Below the pieces are notes generated by a model, which did not search any database, was not told the DNA's origin, and saw only the letters and a list, made by a program, of their open reading frames with translations. Shown here one piece after another: positions 1 to 53,202 of a DNA stretch of 64,000 nucleotides. This stretch comes from Coenobita brevimanus. Its lineage: Eukaryota; Arthropoda; Malacostraca; Decapoda; Coenobitidae. The stretch lies in assembly GCA_032717465.1 (NCBI GenBank), contig CM064713.1, positions 9,334,950 to 9,398,949 on the forward strand, written 5' to 3'. Made by a program: the position numbers and the translations under genes. Positions within the stretch are counted from its first letter, which is position 1, and the number at the start of each line of letters is the position of its first letter.

Positions 1-340
1 GTTGGGAATATCTTTAAGAGACAGGAAAAGATCAACTTGGGTGAGAGAGCTGACTAAAGACGAAGATATTATACAAGATATAAAACAAAGGAAATGGAGG
101 TGGGCAGCCTATGTAGCTAGAATAAAGGATAACCGATGGAGCAAGAGGCTGACTGACTGGACACCAAGAGACTGTAAGTGTAGCAGAAAAAGGCCAGAGA
201 GGAGGTGGGGAGATGAGATGGAGAAATTTGCAGGGAAAACGTGGCAGAGATTGACTCAGTCAAGGAATTCGTGGAGAAGGTTGGGGGAGGCCTTTGTATG
301 GCACTGAACTTGTAATGGCTGATGATGATGATGATGATAT
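1..340 (+). mobile_element. 3' end of an RTE/BovB-like LINE (reverse transcriptase C-terminus)
   Basis: Positions 2-307 encode the last 101 residues of an RTE-type endonuclease/reverse transcriptase, stop included. The tail has the family's usual layout: WRWAAYVARI, then RWSKRLTDW, RPERRWGDE, FAGKTWQR and a final W..LGEAFVW. The sequence then ends in a (GAT)n run at about 322-340, as RTE elements typically do. The copy enters from the left window edge, so its true length is unknown. It is intronic to, or upstream of, the IR gene and has no host role that I can see. Confidence 0.75.
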
Positions 341-342
341 AC

Positions 343-654
<312 letters not shown>

Positions 655-657
<3 letters not shown>

Positions 658-808
658 GTATATCATCATCATCATCAGCCATTACAAGTTCAGTGCCGTA
701 CAAAGGCCTCCCCCAACCTTCTCCACGAATTCCTTAACTGAGCCAATCTCTGCCACGTTTTCCCTGCAAATTTATCTATCTCATCTCCCCACTTCCTCTC
801 TAGCTTTA
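655..808 (-). mobile_element. Inverted copy of the RTE-like LINE 3' end
   Basis: Read on the minus strand, this repeats the sequence at about 200-350 with only scattered differences. It includes the (GAT)n terminus and the flanking GATATACCTCATATATA. It encodes the same reverse transcriptase tail ([20 protein letters not shown] in another frame). The two copies form an inverted pair around the TA and TC repeats. Confidence 0.85.
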
Positions 809-1943
809 GACAGAGTGTGGCACCGTTCACTGCTATCCAAACTCCCTTCCTATGGACTAATGTCTTTTGTTCCTCTGTTTCCTCCTATCTCACCGACAGA
901 AAAATAAGAATAAAAATAGGTGAGATATATTCCAATTTCCACTCAACTAATGCCGACGTGCCACAGCGATCAGTTCTGCCACCGACCCTGTTCCTGGTTC
1001 ATATTAATGGTATCTGTCACCCACAATCCCATCCATTCATATGCAGATGACTCAACCCTGCACACAAACAACCATTTACAAAGTTTAATATCCCTAACTC
1101 TCAACTCAGTACAGCCATCTCCATACATCAAGACTTATCTAAGATCAATGAATGGGGACAAAAACAACCTTGTCTCATTTAATGCAAGTAAAACCAAATA
1201 TATACAGTTTACTAATAGGCAGGTATTGCCAGATTCATATTTTACCTTCAGTGCTGCTAATACTCCCATCTGCAAAAGAATTGAAATTCTCGGTGTCTCA
1301 CTTAACGATGCCCTCAGCTGGATCTCTCGTGTCAGATCACTTGCTAAAACCACGTCAAAGAAACTTGGATTATTGCACAGAGTCCGCAACTTCTTCACTG
1401 GCGAGCAGTTAGCTATAACTTACAAGAGCCATGTGTGCTCTCAGCTTGAATATTGCTCACCCTTGTGGAATGGATGTGGAGAGGTTGCACTAAAACTACT
1501 AGACAAAGTTCAGAACAAAGCTGTTAAAATTATTTATAACCCTGCTATTATAAATAAACTACCACCCCTACAACTAAGAAGGAATGCTACCCCCCTTGCA
1601 TTATTTTACAGATATTTTTATGGCAAATGCTTAAACGAAATTGCGTCCATGGTGCCACCTCTCCAAGCCTTCCCTCATGCTACACGGGCATCTGGTAACG
1701 CTCATGACTGGAATGTCACTCAGCCATATTGCAGAACTTCTGCCTATCAGAATTCTTTTATTCTCCAAACTGGGTCTCACTGAAACTCGCTTCCCCAGAA
1801 CTGTATCATCTCAAACTTCAACCTACAGCTGTTCAAGTCCAACTGTTACTAATATTTTATGAATGGACGATGCCAGTAATCTGGTGTATGGATAATTTTT
1901 TGTTATTCATATTTTTTCCTTCCTCTGTTCTATTACTGTACAG

Positions 1944-1945
<2 letters not shown>
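809..1945 (+). mobile_element. 5'-truncated Jockey-like LINE (family C), reverse transcriptase relic
   Basis: Pieces of a reverse transcriptase are spread over two frames. LDRVWHRSLLSKLPSYGL (about 807-860) is the conserved motif before the catalytic region. VPQRSVLPPTLFLVHINGI (about 958-1017) follows, then HSYADDSTLH (catalytic YADD, about 1037-1066). The 920-1783 frame stays open through thumb/connection motifs such as KILGVS-like EILGVSLN and QLEYCSPLWNG to NAHDWNVTQPYCRTSAYQN, where a frameshift separates the last residues. At least two frameshifts and 5' truncation make it dead. A second copy of the family lies at 40862-43250 on the other strand. Confidence 0.8.
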
Positions 1946-2031
<86 letters not shown>

Positions 2032-2044
2032 GAGAGAGAGAGAA
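1946..2044. repeat. (TA)n then (GA)n microsatellite
   Basis: A TA run and a short GA run lie directly upstream of the first visible IR exon. Confidence 0.97.
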
Positions 2045-2063
2045 AGTCATTATTTCATTACAG

Positions 2064-43683
<41,620 letters not shown>

Positions 43684-43889
43684 GTGGGTAAGAGAATTAT
43701 TCTTTTAGCTTAATATGATTTTTTACAGGAAATCACTCCTTACCTGAGTAACAATGACTGCAGATAGCAATAGTTTTAAAGATATTATTGTAGTAAAGAA
43801 GTTATTAATTTCACAAGGATGATGTCTTACGTATTCTGTTTTTGCAACCTCCAAGCACTTTTATGCAGTAGCGGATAAATCCCTAGTAG

Positions 43890-46083
43890 TGAACGAGTCA
43901 TCACTAATTTTCCCTGGAATGATTATTGCTTCCATGGCCGGGAACCATCTCAGTGTGCCTTGCGCATTACGGAGGTTATTTTCTCGGGCATGGAAGCATA
44001 CATTCCTTTCTCATATCCTTTGACCAACGCAAGAAAGCCTTGGTTTAATCACGCTTGTACTAATGCTGTCCGCAACAAGGAGAGAGCCTACAAAAGGTAC
44101 CGGAGCCAACCCACCCCTGAATCACAGCATCTTTACGTTTCTGCCCGGAATCGTGCTAAGTCTGTTTTCACTCTGCTAAAAATAATTTCATCCATACTAA
44201 ATGCTCTCAACTCTCCAACTCGAATTCTTCCCGCTTCTTCTGGCACCTTGCCAAAAACCTTTCTAACAACTTTACCTTATCATCCTTCACTCCTCTTTTC
44301 TACTCTGATGGTTCTGTAGCTATTTCTTCTACTGATAAAGCAGATCTCTTCGCACAGACTTTCTCCTCCAATTCCACCTTAGATGATTCCGGTGCTGTTC
44401 CTCCATAGCTTCCCCCCTCTGCCTTCCTCGTGGCTGACATTAAAATTTCTTCAGCTGATGTATTTTCTGCCATCACTGGCCCCAGTAGTAACAAGGCATA
44501 TGGGCCTGATGGAGTCCCTCCTGTTGTTCTCAAGAACTGTGCTTCTGTGCTTACACCCTGCCTAGGCAAACTCTTTCGCCTTTGTCTGTCCACTTGTACC
44601 TTTCCTTCTTGCTGGAAGTTTGCTCTCATTCAGCCAGTCCCAAAGAAGGGTGACCACTCCCAACCCTCCAACTATCGTCCAATTCCTTTAACGTCCTGTA
44701 TTTCAAAAGTTTTCGAGTCAATTCTCAATAGAAAAATTTTAAGGCATCTTTCCTATCACAACCTTCTTTCTGATCGTCAATACGGGTTCCGTAAGGGACG
44801 CTCCACTGGCGATCTTCTCACCTACCTTTCATTCTCCTGGTCATCCTCCTTTCGGGACTTTGGCGAAAACTTTGCCATTGCACTTGACATCTCAAAGCCT
44901 TTCGATCGAGTCCGGCACAAATCTTTAATTTCCAAACTGCCCTCTTACGGTTTCTATCATTCTACCTGTGCCTTCATTGCTAGCTTCCTTTTTGGTCATT
45001 CTATAGCCGCTGTTGTAGACGGCCATCGTTCTTCTCCTAGATCTATCAACAGTGGTGATCCTCAGGGCTCTGTCTTATCACCAACTCTTTTCCTTTTATT
45101 CATCAATGACCTCCTAAGCTGTACATCTAACCCTATCCACTCATACGCTGATGACTTCACCCTTCACCTTTCCATTCAGTTCCCGCAACGTCCACCTCAG
45201 CAGTTACTTCAGCAAACAAGGGATGAGGCTATGGCACACCTAATGTCTGACTTGGCTCGTATCTCTGACTAGGATAAAAATAATCTGGTTGTTTTTAATA
45301 CATTTAAGACTCAGTTCTTACACCTATCAACCCGACAAAATCTTCCACAGGTATACCCACTAATGTTTAATAATATTCAGCTTAATCCTGCATCATCCTT
45401 GAACATGCTTGGGGTTTCATTTACTCGGGACTTATGTTGGAAAGATCATATTACATCTCTTGTAAAATCTGCTTCCAAGAGATTAGGTGTGCTAAGCCTA
45501 CTCCGTTCTTTCTTTACTCCTGCACAATTGTTGACTCTATACAGGGGTTTTATCCGCCCCTCTGTGGAGTACAACTCTCATGTGTGGGGAGGCTCCCCAC
45601 ATACAGCTCTTCTCAATAGGGTGGAGTCAAAGGCTTTTCTTCTCATTAACTCTCCTCCTCTTACTGACTCCCTTCAACCTCTGTCTCTTCGCCACACTGT
45701 TGCATCTTTATCTCTTTTCTGTCGCTACTTCAATGGTCACTGCTCCTCTGAACTGTCTGCATGCATTCCTCCACCTCTACGACGGGTGCATCGCACCCGT
45801 CTAGCATCAAACTCTCAGCCCTTTGCTGTCCAACTCTCTAATGCAAGAGTTAACCGTTATTCCTAGTCCTTCATTTATGCAACAGGTCAGCTCTGGAACT
45901 GTCTCCCTCTGTCTGTATTTCCTGCTGCCTATGATCTCCAGTCTTTCAAACGCAGTGTGTCCAGGCATCTCGTAATGATCGGATCTTGAATTTGGCTCTC
46001 TATTGTATTTTGTTTGGAGGGAACTGTTATTGCGGGCTCGTGGCCTTTGGTTCCTTCTTCCTCGCATAAAAAAAAAAAAAAAT
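43890..46083 (+). mobile_element. Jockey/BS-like LINE, plus strand, 5'-truncated, poly(A)-tailed
   Basis: Starts in the region after the endonuclease (FPWNDYC, then GMEAYIPFSYPLTNARKPWFNHAC, NKERAYKRYRSQPTPESQHLYVSARN). A frameshift near 44190 precedes the reverse transcriptase: KAYGPDGVPPVVLKNCA, IQPVPKKGD, YGFRKGRSTGDLLTYL, SKPFDRVRHKSLISKLPSYG, DPQGSVLSPTLFLLFINDL, SYADDFTLHLS. A TAG at 45270 and another at 45864 interrupt it. It ends ATGQLWNCLPLSVFPAAYDLQSFKRSVSRHL, followed by the family 3' UTR and a poly(A) run to 46083. It is close to the copy at 11937-13831. Confidence 0.9.
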
Positions 46084-46229
46084 CCATGTCTTCGATGAGT
46101 TATATCCTGAGATGAATAATAATTTTCTGTAGATGACAAGAGAATTGAATTGAATTATTGGAAATAAAAACTGTGGCGCTGCAACAGCTCGATTATATGA
46201 TGGCGAATAAACGTTAAAACCTATGTTCT

Positions 46230-49010
46230 AAAACAAAATAGATACCTCTAACATGGAAAAAAAAAAAGGCAACGAAGTAAGTAAATCATCAGTCAACAAT
46301 AAAAGGTGTAAAAAGTTCACTTTCTTAGGAAAAAACATCACTCTGATAGCCAGACGCTCCTCCAAGTATGAAGGACCTAGAGTAGGCTCCATCCATCCTG
46401 CTATGCCTATAGAGAAACCTCCACTGCAAGTCACCCAGACTCGGTCACAGGACCAGCATGTGACGGACAGTAAGGGGAACAAAGGAATCATCACAATACG
46501 GTTGAGCACCACCACACATTAGGAACTCAAGTCTAAGCCATGAGTGCTCAGTGCATAGCTGGGCAACAGCCACCTCCAATCGCTAAGACATGGAGGGGAG
46601 AACCCTCGGCACTACTACCCTCTGAATAACGCACTACTACCCTCTGAATAACATCCCAAATTTATTATTAACAACAGCATCCTCCAGGCTCTGCCAGCAA
46701 ATAAGAATCATACTTCAACTATGGTGTCATACTGGAAGCAGGAGAGGGGTAATTGGCAGGGGTCATCGAGAAGAAGCGGATTTTCCAAATGTATAGTCCA
46801 TTTCATTGTAGTCCACACCGACGTGTGCATGAACCTTTGCATTATTCGAGAAAGGCAGGGACAAGGGATGAAGTGAATTAAATTCTGATGATAAAATAGT
46901 GGAATTTAGAGGAATTCCAATCCTTACAAAATCTGCGAAATTCACCCTAGACCCGACACCAGTGTTTGACTCTGAACCATCTGTATCTACAAGGACGGTT
47001 TCCCTGTGAGCTGACGAATGGTCATAAACAGCTGATGGAGAGCCTGAAAAGAGGCAGAAGACTTCGTAACCTTAGAATCCATGCACAGCCGCACCTCAGG
47101 AAGGCACCATGGGACGATTTTAGGAAGCCAAACAGGGCAGACACACTGCAGAGAAACCTAAATCTCCCATAATCGGCCTGACCCAGGAATGTGGAGTGCA
47201 AGGATGAGAAACAATTAGTGTATGACATTGAACCATATTTATATACAGGGAGGGTGCCTCTGTGAATAGACGAATGTTCCAAAAATAGCTGATGGCTGGT
47301 GAAGCGCCTGAGAAGAGAGAGAAGATTTAGTATCCTAAAGATTTAGTACCTCGGGAAGGTACCTTGGTCCAATTCTTTGTTGCCGAGCGGGACAGACAGG
47401 CTATGCAGAGACCTAAATCCCCCATAATCTGCCTGATCCTGTACCTAAAGGAATGTGGGGTGCGAGGATGAGAATCAAGATACTGAAAAAATGACTACCA
47501 TGATACATAAACAGCACTAAATGACTCTGGATTATATCTTACACAATTCCAGCAACGAATGATCAGCGACTTGTGCTGGAGATACAAAGAAGGAACATCA
47601 GCCTCCACAAGCTAGGAATCGGGTAGGTTCTGAAAGCACCAGTGGCAAGACACAAAACTGCATGATGCAAAGGACTAAGGACACTAAGCTGTGGAACAGT
47701 AGAGGAGGCGTAGACCTCGCATTCATAGGGAAATTTAGATCCACCTAAAGGTTGATACAAGCAAAGGAGTGTACTCTGATCAGCACCCCACGAGGTGTGA
47801 GATATAGAGACAGTACCTTCAACAAATTCATTGCCACTTACATGACACTCAGAGAAGTTTCAAATGTAAAACTCAAGTAACCTGACAGTCAAACGTTAAG
47901 CCAAGAAACTTAGTCTCCTCCATCCACTGTAGTAGGCGCCAGCCCCTTTGATCTATAAAAGTGGATTGCCACACTCATGCTTGAATTAAAATGAAAATCT
48001 CTCCAGTCTGCCAGCTGGCGAACCTTTCCAGCACCAGCTGCATCCTCCTCTCAACAGCATACAAGTAGAAACCTGCAAACAACATCACTAGGTCATCCAC
48101 ATAAAAGGAAGAGGACACCTTCTGTGGAAGGGAATCAAGTATGCCATTGATGGCAACTGCAAGTAAAGGAACACTTAGCACACTCCTCTGTGGAACACCT
48201 TCCGCTTGAACTCGTAGGACAGAGTGAGGAGAGCACACAGACCTGAAACCTGCGGTTCAACTAGAAGTCACTAAGGAACAATGGCAGGTGGCCCTGCAGC
48301 CCCAAACTGTGAAGTTAATTCAGAATGCCATGGTGCCATGCCGTATCATATGCCTTTTCCAGGTCAAGGAACAAAGCTGCAAGACGATGTGCAGATGCAA
48401 AAGCCTCATAGACTGCTGCTGACTCAGATCCGATGAGGCAGTCGAATGTACATCTCATGCAATGAAACCCTCTTTGTGAGAGAAAGAAGAAACATCTTCT
48501 TTAGTTACTGAACTAGCCTTCAGTTAACTATCTCCTCAAACAGTTATCATACAGATGACAAACTGATGGGACTATAATTAAACAATATAGTTTTTCAGTG
48601 GCTTAGGAAATGGAAGAACTATACCTATCCCCCAATCAGTGGATATTTACTCTTCATCCCTTATCCTCTTATAAATTATCAGTAAACACAATCGTATGAC
48701 AAATGGTAAATCATAGCATAAGGAATGTCATTAGGCCCAAGAGCAGAGTCATTACACTGCTGAAGAGTAGCCCTGAGTTCACAGACGGCAAAGAAAACAT
48801 AAGGTTCCGATTCAGTATACAGAAATAAAATACCTCACCTGTCCTGTTGACACCGGAATAAGCTAAATGGCTTGGAGGGATCTTAACAAAAAAATCATTG
48901 TAAAAATGCTCTGCCAGGGTTGAAGTTACTTCAGAGGATATGGATAAAGAAGGTCTCTGAAGTTTAAGCACCTTCTTCCAGACCAATGGTAAAGGAGTGG
49001 ATAAGGTGGC
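46230..49010 (-). mobile_element. I-clade-like LINE, heavily decayed
   Basis: Minus-strand remnants in order: a pre-RT region SLSISSEVTSTLAEHFYNDFF (about 48960-48890), ALGPNDIP-like (about 48740), a DLEKAYDTAWHHGIL region (about 48370), EGVPQRSVLSVPLLAVAINGILDSLP and SFYVDDLVMLF (catalytic YVDD, about 48100), ERRMQLVLERFASW. Then comes YECEVYASSTVPQLSVLSPLHHAVLCLATGAFRT (about 47720-47620) and a possible RNase H region near 46950-46760. Near the end VTCWSCDRVWV and RVMFF are seen. YVDD with SVLSV.LFAVAING suggests the I/Nimb group. No open frame survives. Confidence 0.65.
46976..47480. repeat. Diverged tandem duplication of about 250 bp inside the LINE relic
   Basis: Unit 1 (about 46976-47222) and unit 2 (about 47236-47480) share the sequence around GAGCTGACGAATGGTC/GAATAGACGAATGTTC, AGCTGATGG, the GGAAGG(C/T)ACC(A/T)TGG stretch, GAGAAACCTAAATC/GAGACCTAAATC, CCCATAATC(G/T)GCCTGA and GTGCAAGGATGAGAA. 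Confidence 0.65.
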
Positions 49011-49374
49011 TGAGGAGACATAGGAAACAGCTGGGATTTACCCGTAAGCTTTGAAACACCCATATCTGGACATTCCTGAGTGCGTGCGATACACCCACAT
49101 CTGGCCCGGACCTACTTCCCAAAGTGGGACAGATTGGAGGTCACAGCAACACCTGTCAACCCCTTCTCACCGTCTCCCTGGTCACCTGCCAGTCACGATG
49201 GAAGGTGAATGTAGCGAGCAGTGACGGGAGTATTCTACCTTCAGCCATACTGTTGCAATACATGCTATGTTCTATGTTATATATTTATGGATAGGAGAGT
49301 CTGAGTGTATAAAAAATAAATAAATAATAACTAAGAAATTATATGTATAAAAAAAAACATTTCAGGTTCTTCAG
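49011..49374. other. Nothing recognised
   Basis: No coding or structural element seen between the LINE relic and the hairpin. Confidence 0.5.
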
Positions 49375-49437
49375 ACTCGTGTAATTTCCCCGAGGAAAAT
49401 GAACTCATGTCATTTTCCTCAGGTAAATGACACGAGT
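49375..49437. repeat. 63-bp hairpin (28-bp arms, 7-nt loop)
   Basis: Arms 49375-49402 and 49410-49437 are reverse complements at 25 of 28 positions, starting ACTCGTGT and ending CACGAGT, with loop ACTCATG. Confidence 0.85.
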
Positions 49438-49499
49438 TTCTAAAAAAAATATCAGTCATAAAACAAAATGATCAAAAACCCTCGATGCACTTCCATAGC

Positions 49500-49556
49500 C
49501 AACCACCTCTCTTTGTCACCACTCAATCGTTTACCACTGAGCTACCACGGCCCTTG
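49500..49556 (-). mobile_element. tRNA-like SINE head fragment
   Basis: On the minus strand, GGGCCGTGGTAGCTCAGTGG at about 49555-49536 has a textbook A box, but the B box and cloverleaf are not convincing. It is likely a SINE head or tRNA relic, reading toward the hairpin at 49375-49437. Confidence 0.5.
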
Positions 49557-49604
49557 GAAATGAAAGTCAGACCTACAAACCATAGTTTCCCATAGGCCTT
49601 TCAG

Positions 49605-49607
<3 letters not shown>

Positions 49608-49663
<56 letters not shown>
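49608..49663. repeat. (TA)n microsatellite
   Basis: TA run directly upstream of the family B LINE. Confidence 0.97.
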
Positions 49664-49666
<3 letters not shown>

Positions 49667-49945
49667 GAGACTCTTCAACCATTTTGCAATTTACAGCTAG
49701 CTAATTTTCCCCCTGTGGCGGGGGGGACAATCTGGCCGCACTATGGGGTGGTACTACTACTCTGCGGCCAGGTTGTGTTAGGAAGAATACTGCCACCGTA
49801 TTCCCTGCGTGTCGTAAAAGGCGACTAAAAGGGGCGGGGTGAGGGGACTAGGGACCCCCTCCTCTGTTTTTTAGTTCCTAAAAAGAGACAGGCCAGAGAA
49901 AGGGATGGGGGATGGAGTTATCCCCGTACCCTGAAGACTGGGTCT

Positions 49946-50551
49946 ATGAATGTGCGTGGATGTAGTACAATTGAGGCTAAAATGGAGGAGATTGGGAGAA
50001 TGTTTGTGAGAAGAAAGTTGGATGTGTTGGCTTTGAGTGAAACGAAGATGAAAGGGAAGGGGGAATCTATGTTTGGAAGTGTGAATGGAAGATTGTCAGG
50101 TGTTGATAGAGGAAGGGCAAGAGAAGGTGTGGCCTTGTTAGTGAGTCCGGAAGTACAGCAGTGTGTGATTGAATGGAAGGAGGTGTCATCGAGACTGATG
50201 TGGGTGAAAGCGAAATTTGAACGTGAGTTGTGGGTGTTTATGAGTGCATATGGGCCTGGTAGTGAAAGGGATGAACAAGAGAGGGAGTCTTTCTGGAATG
50301 ATGTTGATGAGTGTCTGCAGAGTTTTGGAGCTAATGTGAATGTGGTAATGATGGGAGATCTGAATGCTAGAGTGGGAAATGTAGTAGTTGAAGGCGTAGT
50401 CGGTATGCGTGGTGTGCCTGAAAGAAATGAAAATGGGGAACGAATGATAGCGATGTGTGTTGAGCGAGAGATGGTGATTGGGAATACGCTGTTTGAGAAG
50501 AAAGATATTTATAAGTATACATGGGTGAGAGGAGGGTGGAAGGGTTGTTGA
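49946..50551 (+). pseudogene. LINE B endonuclease, N-terminal frame
   Basis: Starts MNVRGCSTIEAKMEEIGRMF and continues with LDVLALSETKMKGKGES (catalytic E), GVALLVSPEVQQCV, LWVFMSAYGPGSERD, VVMMGDLNARVGN and TLFEKKDIYKYTWVRGG. It ends after a frameshift: the sequence has GTGAGAGGAGGG where the copy at 34640 has GTGAGACAGGAGGG (2 bp missing). The endonuclease nicks target DNA for priming. Confidence 0.88.
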
Positions 50552-50558
50552 TAGAGCC

Positions 50559-52871
50559 TTGATGGACTATGTGGTTGTGTCTAGGAATGTAATAGGAAGA
50601 TTGTTGGATGTGAGAGTTCTGAGAGGGGAGGGTGGAGGTATGTCTGACCACTACCTGGTGGAGGGAAAGTTAAGAGTAGGTAAGAGATGGGTGAGAGCTA
50701 GGAGGGTTAGGTGTGGCAGGGAGGTTTTGAAAGTGAGTGAGTTGGATAAAAGAGAGAAAAAGATAGAGTGTCAGGAGAAATTGAAAGATGAGTGGAACGC
50801 AGTGAAAGATCGGGAAAATGGCAGCGTGGAGGAGGAATGGCAGTTGTTTAAGAGTGCTGTGGTGGGGCATGCAGAAGAGGTGTGTGGTGTGAGACGTGTG
50901 GGTGGTGGTGTAAGAAAAGGAAGTGAATGGTGGTGCGAGGAAGTAAGTATGGCTGTGGCTGAGAAGAGACGTGCATATGAAGTGTGGCTGCAGAGGAAGG
51001 ATGAGATGTCATATGAAAGGTATAAGGAAAAGAGGAATAGAGCGAGAAGGGCTGTGCGTGATGCTAAAGTGGCAGCAGATGAGAGGTGGGGTAGGCGGCT
51101 GACAGAGAATTTTCAACAGAATAAGAAAATGTTTTGGAAGGAGGTGAAAAGGGTGCGAAAGGGAGAGTCTGGGAAGGAAGAACGAGTAAAAGCAGAGGAT
51201 GGAAGGATGTTAATTGAGATGGATGCAGTAAGGAAGAGATGGGCAGAGTATTTTGAAAGATTGTTAAATGTAGAGGAGGAAAGGGTGGCTGAGATTGTGG
51301 CGGATAGAAGGGTGCAAGGAATAAATGTGTTGGGAGAGTTGAATGATTCTTTGATCACGAAGGAGGAAGTGGAGAAGGCAGTAAAGGAGATGAAAACAGG
51401 GAAAGCTGCAGGTATGGACGGGTGTGCTGTGGAATGCCTGAAGGGTGGTGGAGTGACTATTGTTGACTGGTTAGTAAGATTATTGAATGTGTGCTTTGAG
51501 AAAGGTATGGTGCCAATTGACTGGGCAAGTGCTTGTGTGGTCCCGTTGTATAAAGGCAAGGGTGATAAGTATGAATGTACTAGCTTTAGGGGTATAAGTC
51601 TGTTGAGTGTTGTAGGTAAAGTGTATGGTAGAGTGTTAATTATGAGAGTTAGAGAGGGTACAGAGGGAGTGATTAGTGATGAGCAGTGTGGCTTTAGGAG
51701 AGGGAGGGGATGCGTTGATCAGGTGTTTGCTGTGAGACAAGTGTGTGAAAAGTATTTAGGGAAAGGCAAGGATGTGTTTTGGGCATTTATGGATTTAGAG
51801 AAAGCGTATGATAGAGTTGATAGGGAGGCTTTGTGGACTGTTTTAAGATTGTATGGACTTGATGGTAGGTTACTAAAAGGGGTGAAAAGTTTTTATGTAA
51901 ATAGTAGAGCGTGTGTAAGAGTGGGAAATGCTGTGAGTGATTGGTTTCCCGTGAGAGTGGGGCTGCGACAGGGATGTGTGATGTCGCCTTGGTTGTTTAA
52001 TATTTACATGGATGGTGTTGTAAGGGAGGTGAATGCAAGAGTTTTAGGTGGTCTGAGTCTGGTAAATGTTGATGGAGGAGAGTGGAATCTGAAGCAGCTG
52101 CTGTTTGCAGATGATACTGCACTGGTGACTGATTCAGAGGAGAGATTGAGACAGTTGGTAGAGGAGTTTGGAAGGGTGTGTGAAAGGAGGAAATTGAAAG
52201 TAAATGAGAATAAGAGTAAAGTGATGAAGTGTACGAGGTTGATAGATGGTAGGGGGACGAATATAGTTTTGAATGGTGAGTTGCTTGAGGAGGTAGATTG
52301 TTTTAAATATCTAGGGTCACATGTTGCTGTGGATGGAAGAATAGATGCAAAAGTGAAATTTAGAATAAATGAAGTAGGAAAGGTGCTGGGAGGAATGAAA
52401 AAAGTGTTTAAATGTCGTTCGCTTAGAATGGATGTAAAGAGAAGGCTGTATGAGGGTGTTGTGATACCGACTGCATTATATGGGGCTGAAACATGGAATA
52501 TGGGTGTAGCAGAGAGGAAAAGTTTGAATGTAATGGAGATGAGATGTCTGAGGAGTATGTGTGGAGTGACGCGTATGGATCGAGTGCGAAATGATGAAGT
52601 GCGAAGGAGAACTGGAGTTGTTCGGGAGATGGCTGGTAGAGTTGAGCAGAGGGTGTTGCAATGGTTTGGGCATATGGAGAGAATGGATAATGAGCGATTG
52701 GTGAAAAAGATAACTAGATCTGATGTGAGAGGTGTAAGGCTGAGAGGAAGACCACGAATAGGATGGATGGACAGTGTGAAGAGAGCGCTGGATGCGAGAG
52801 GGATGTCTGTTGAGCAAGGAAGAGTGGCTGTGCGTGACAGAAATAAATGGAGAGAAATTGTGAATGAATAA
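50559..52871 (+). CDS. LINE B endonuclease end, reverse transcriptase and C-terminal domain
   Basis: 770 open codons. Endonuclease end: MSDHYLVEGKL (SDH motif). A basic linker follows (RYKEKRNRARRAVRDAKVAADERWGRRL, MFWKEVKRVRKGESG). Reverse transcriptase: GKAAGMDGCAVECL, CVVPLYKGKGDKYE, FRGISLLSVVGKVYGRVL, QCGFRRGRGCVDQVFAVRQ, FWAFMDLEKAYDRVDREALW, GLRQGCVMSPWLFNIYMDGV, LLFADDTALVTDSEE (catalytic), LKVNENKSKVMKC. C-terminal: YLGSHVAVDGRIDAK, LYGAETWNMGVAE, QWFGHMERMDNERL and RGRPRIGWMDSVKRAL. Full family motif set, no stop; only the upstream 2-bp deletion disconnects it from its N-terminus. Confidence 0.92.
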   Translation: MMDYVVVSRNVIGRLLDVRVLRGEGGGMSDHYLVEGKLRVGKRWVRARRVRCGREVLKVSELDKREKKIECQEKLKDEWNAVKDRENGSVEEEWQLFKSAVVGHAEEVCGVRRVGGGVRKGSEWWCEEVSMAVAEKRRAYEVWLQRKDEMSYERYKEKRNRARRAVRDAKVAADERWGRRLTENFQQNKKMFWKEVKRVRKGESGKEERVKAEDGRMLIEMDAVRKRWAEYFERLLNVEEERVAEIVADRRVQGINVLGELNDSLITKEEVEKAVKEMKTGKAAGMDGCAVECLKGGGVTIVDWLVRLLNVCFEKGMVPIDWASACVVPLYKGKGDKYECTSFRGISLLSVVGKVYGRVLIMRVREGTEGVISDEQCGFRRGRGCVDQVFAVRQVCEKYLGKGKDVFWAFMDLEKAYDRVDREALWTVLRLYGLDGRLLKGVKSFYVNSRACVRVGNAVSDWFPVRVGLRQGCVMSPWLFNIYMDGVVREVNARVLGGLSLVNVDGGEWNLKQLLFADDTALVTDSEERLRQLVEEFGRVCERRKLKVNENKSKVMKCTRLIDGRGTNIVLNGELLEEVDCFKYLGSHVAVDGRIDAKVKFRINEVGKVLGGMKKVFKCRSLRMDVKRRLYEGVVIPTALYGAETWNMGVAERKSLNVMEMRCLRSMCGVTRMDRVRNDEVRRRTGVVREMAGRVEQRVLQWFGHMERMDNERLVKKITRSDVRGVRLRGRPRIGWMDSVKRALDARGMSVEQGRVAVRDRNKWREIVNE

Positions 52872-53202
52872 GTGATGACGCAGCCCTGAGGGGATATTCT
52901 CCCACATTTGGTCTGATCAGCTAGTCAGGTCAGGTGCGGGTAAGGGGATGGGTCTGTTATGATGTGGCAGGGGTAAACCAGTTCTGCTGTCGGGCCCTGC
53001 TGTGGATGTCACTGATTGCATTGCGCAGTTGACCCTTGTGCGGTGTGATGCGGTGAGGATCTGTCCGTTCTCCCCTTTGGGGCTAAGATGCGAATGAATG
53101 TGTTTGAATGGATGAGTAAATGGAGAGTGATTCGTCCTGTCTCGGCTACCTCCCTTTCCTTGGGGGAAGCAGCCTAGGTATATAGATAGATAGATAGATA
53201 GT

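Larger units (their letters stand above)
49690..53202 (+). mobile_element. RTE-like LINE (family B), nearly intact full-length copy
   Basis: About 3.5 kb. The 5' leader (about 49700-49945) contains the short hairpin GTCG...CGAC near 49807-49823 within GTGTCGTAAAAGGCGACTAA. One long ORF (49946-52871, about 975 codons) is interrupted only by a 2-bp deletion near 50530. The 3' UTR (52872-53175) and a (TAGA)n tail at about 53178-53202 follow. It is the best candidate in the window for a recently mobile LINE. Confidence 0.92.
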
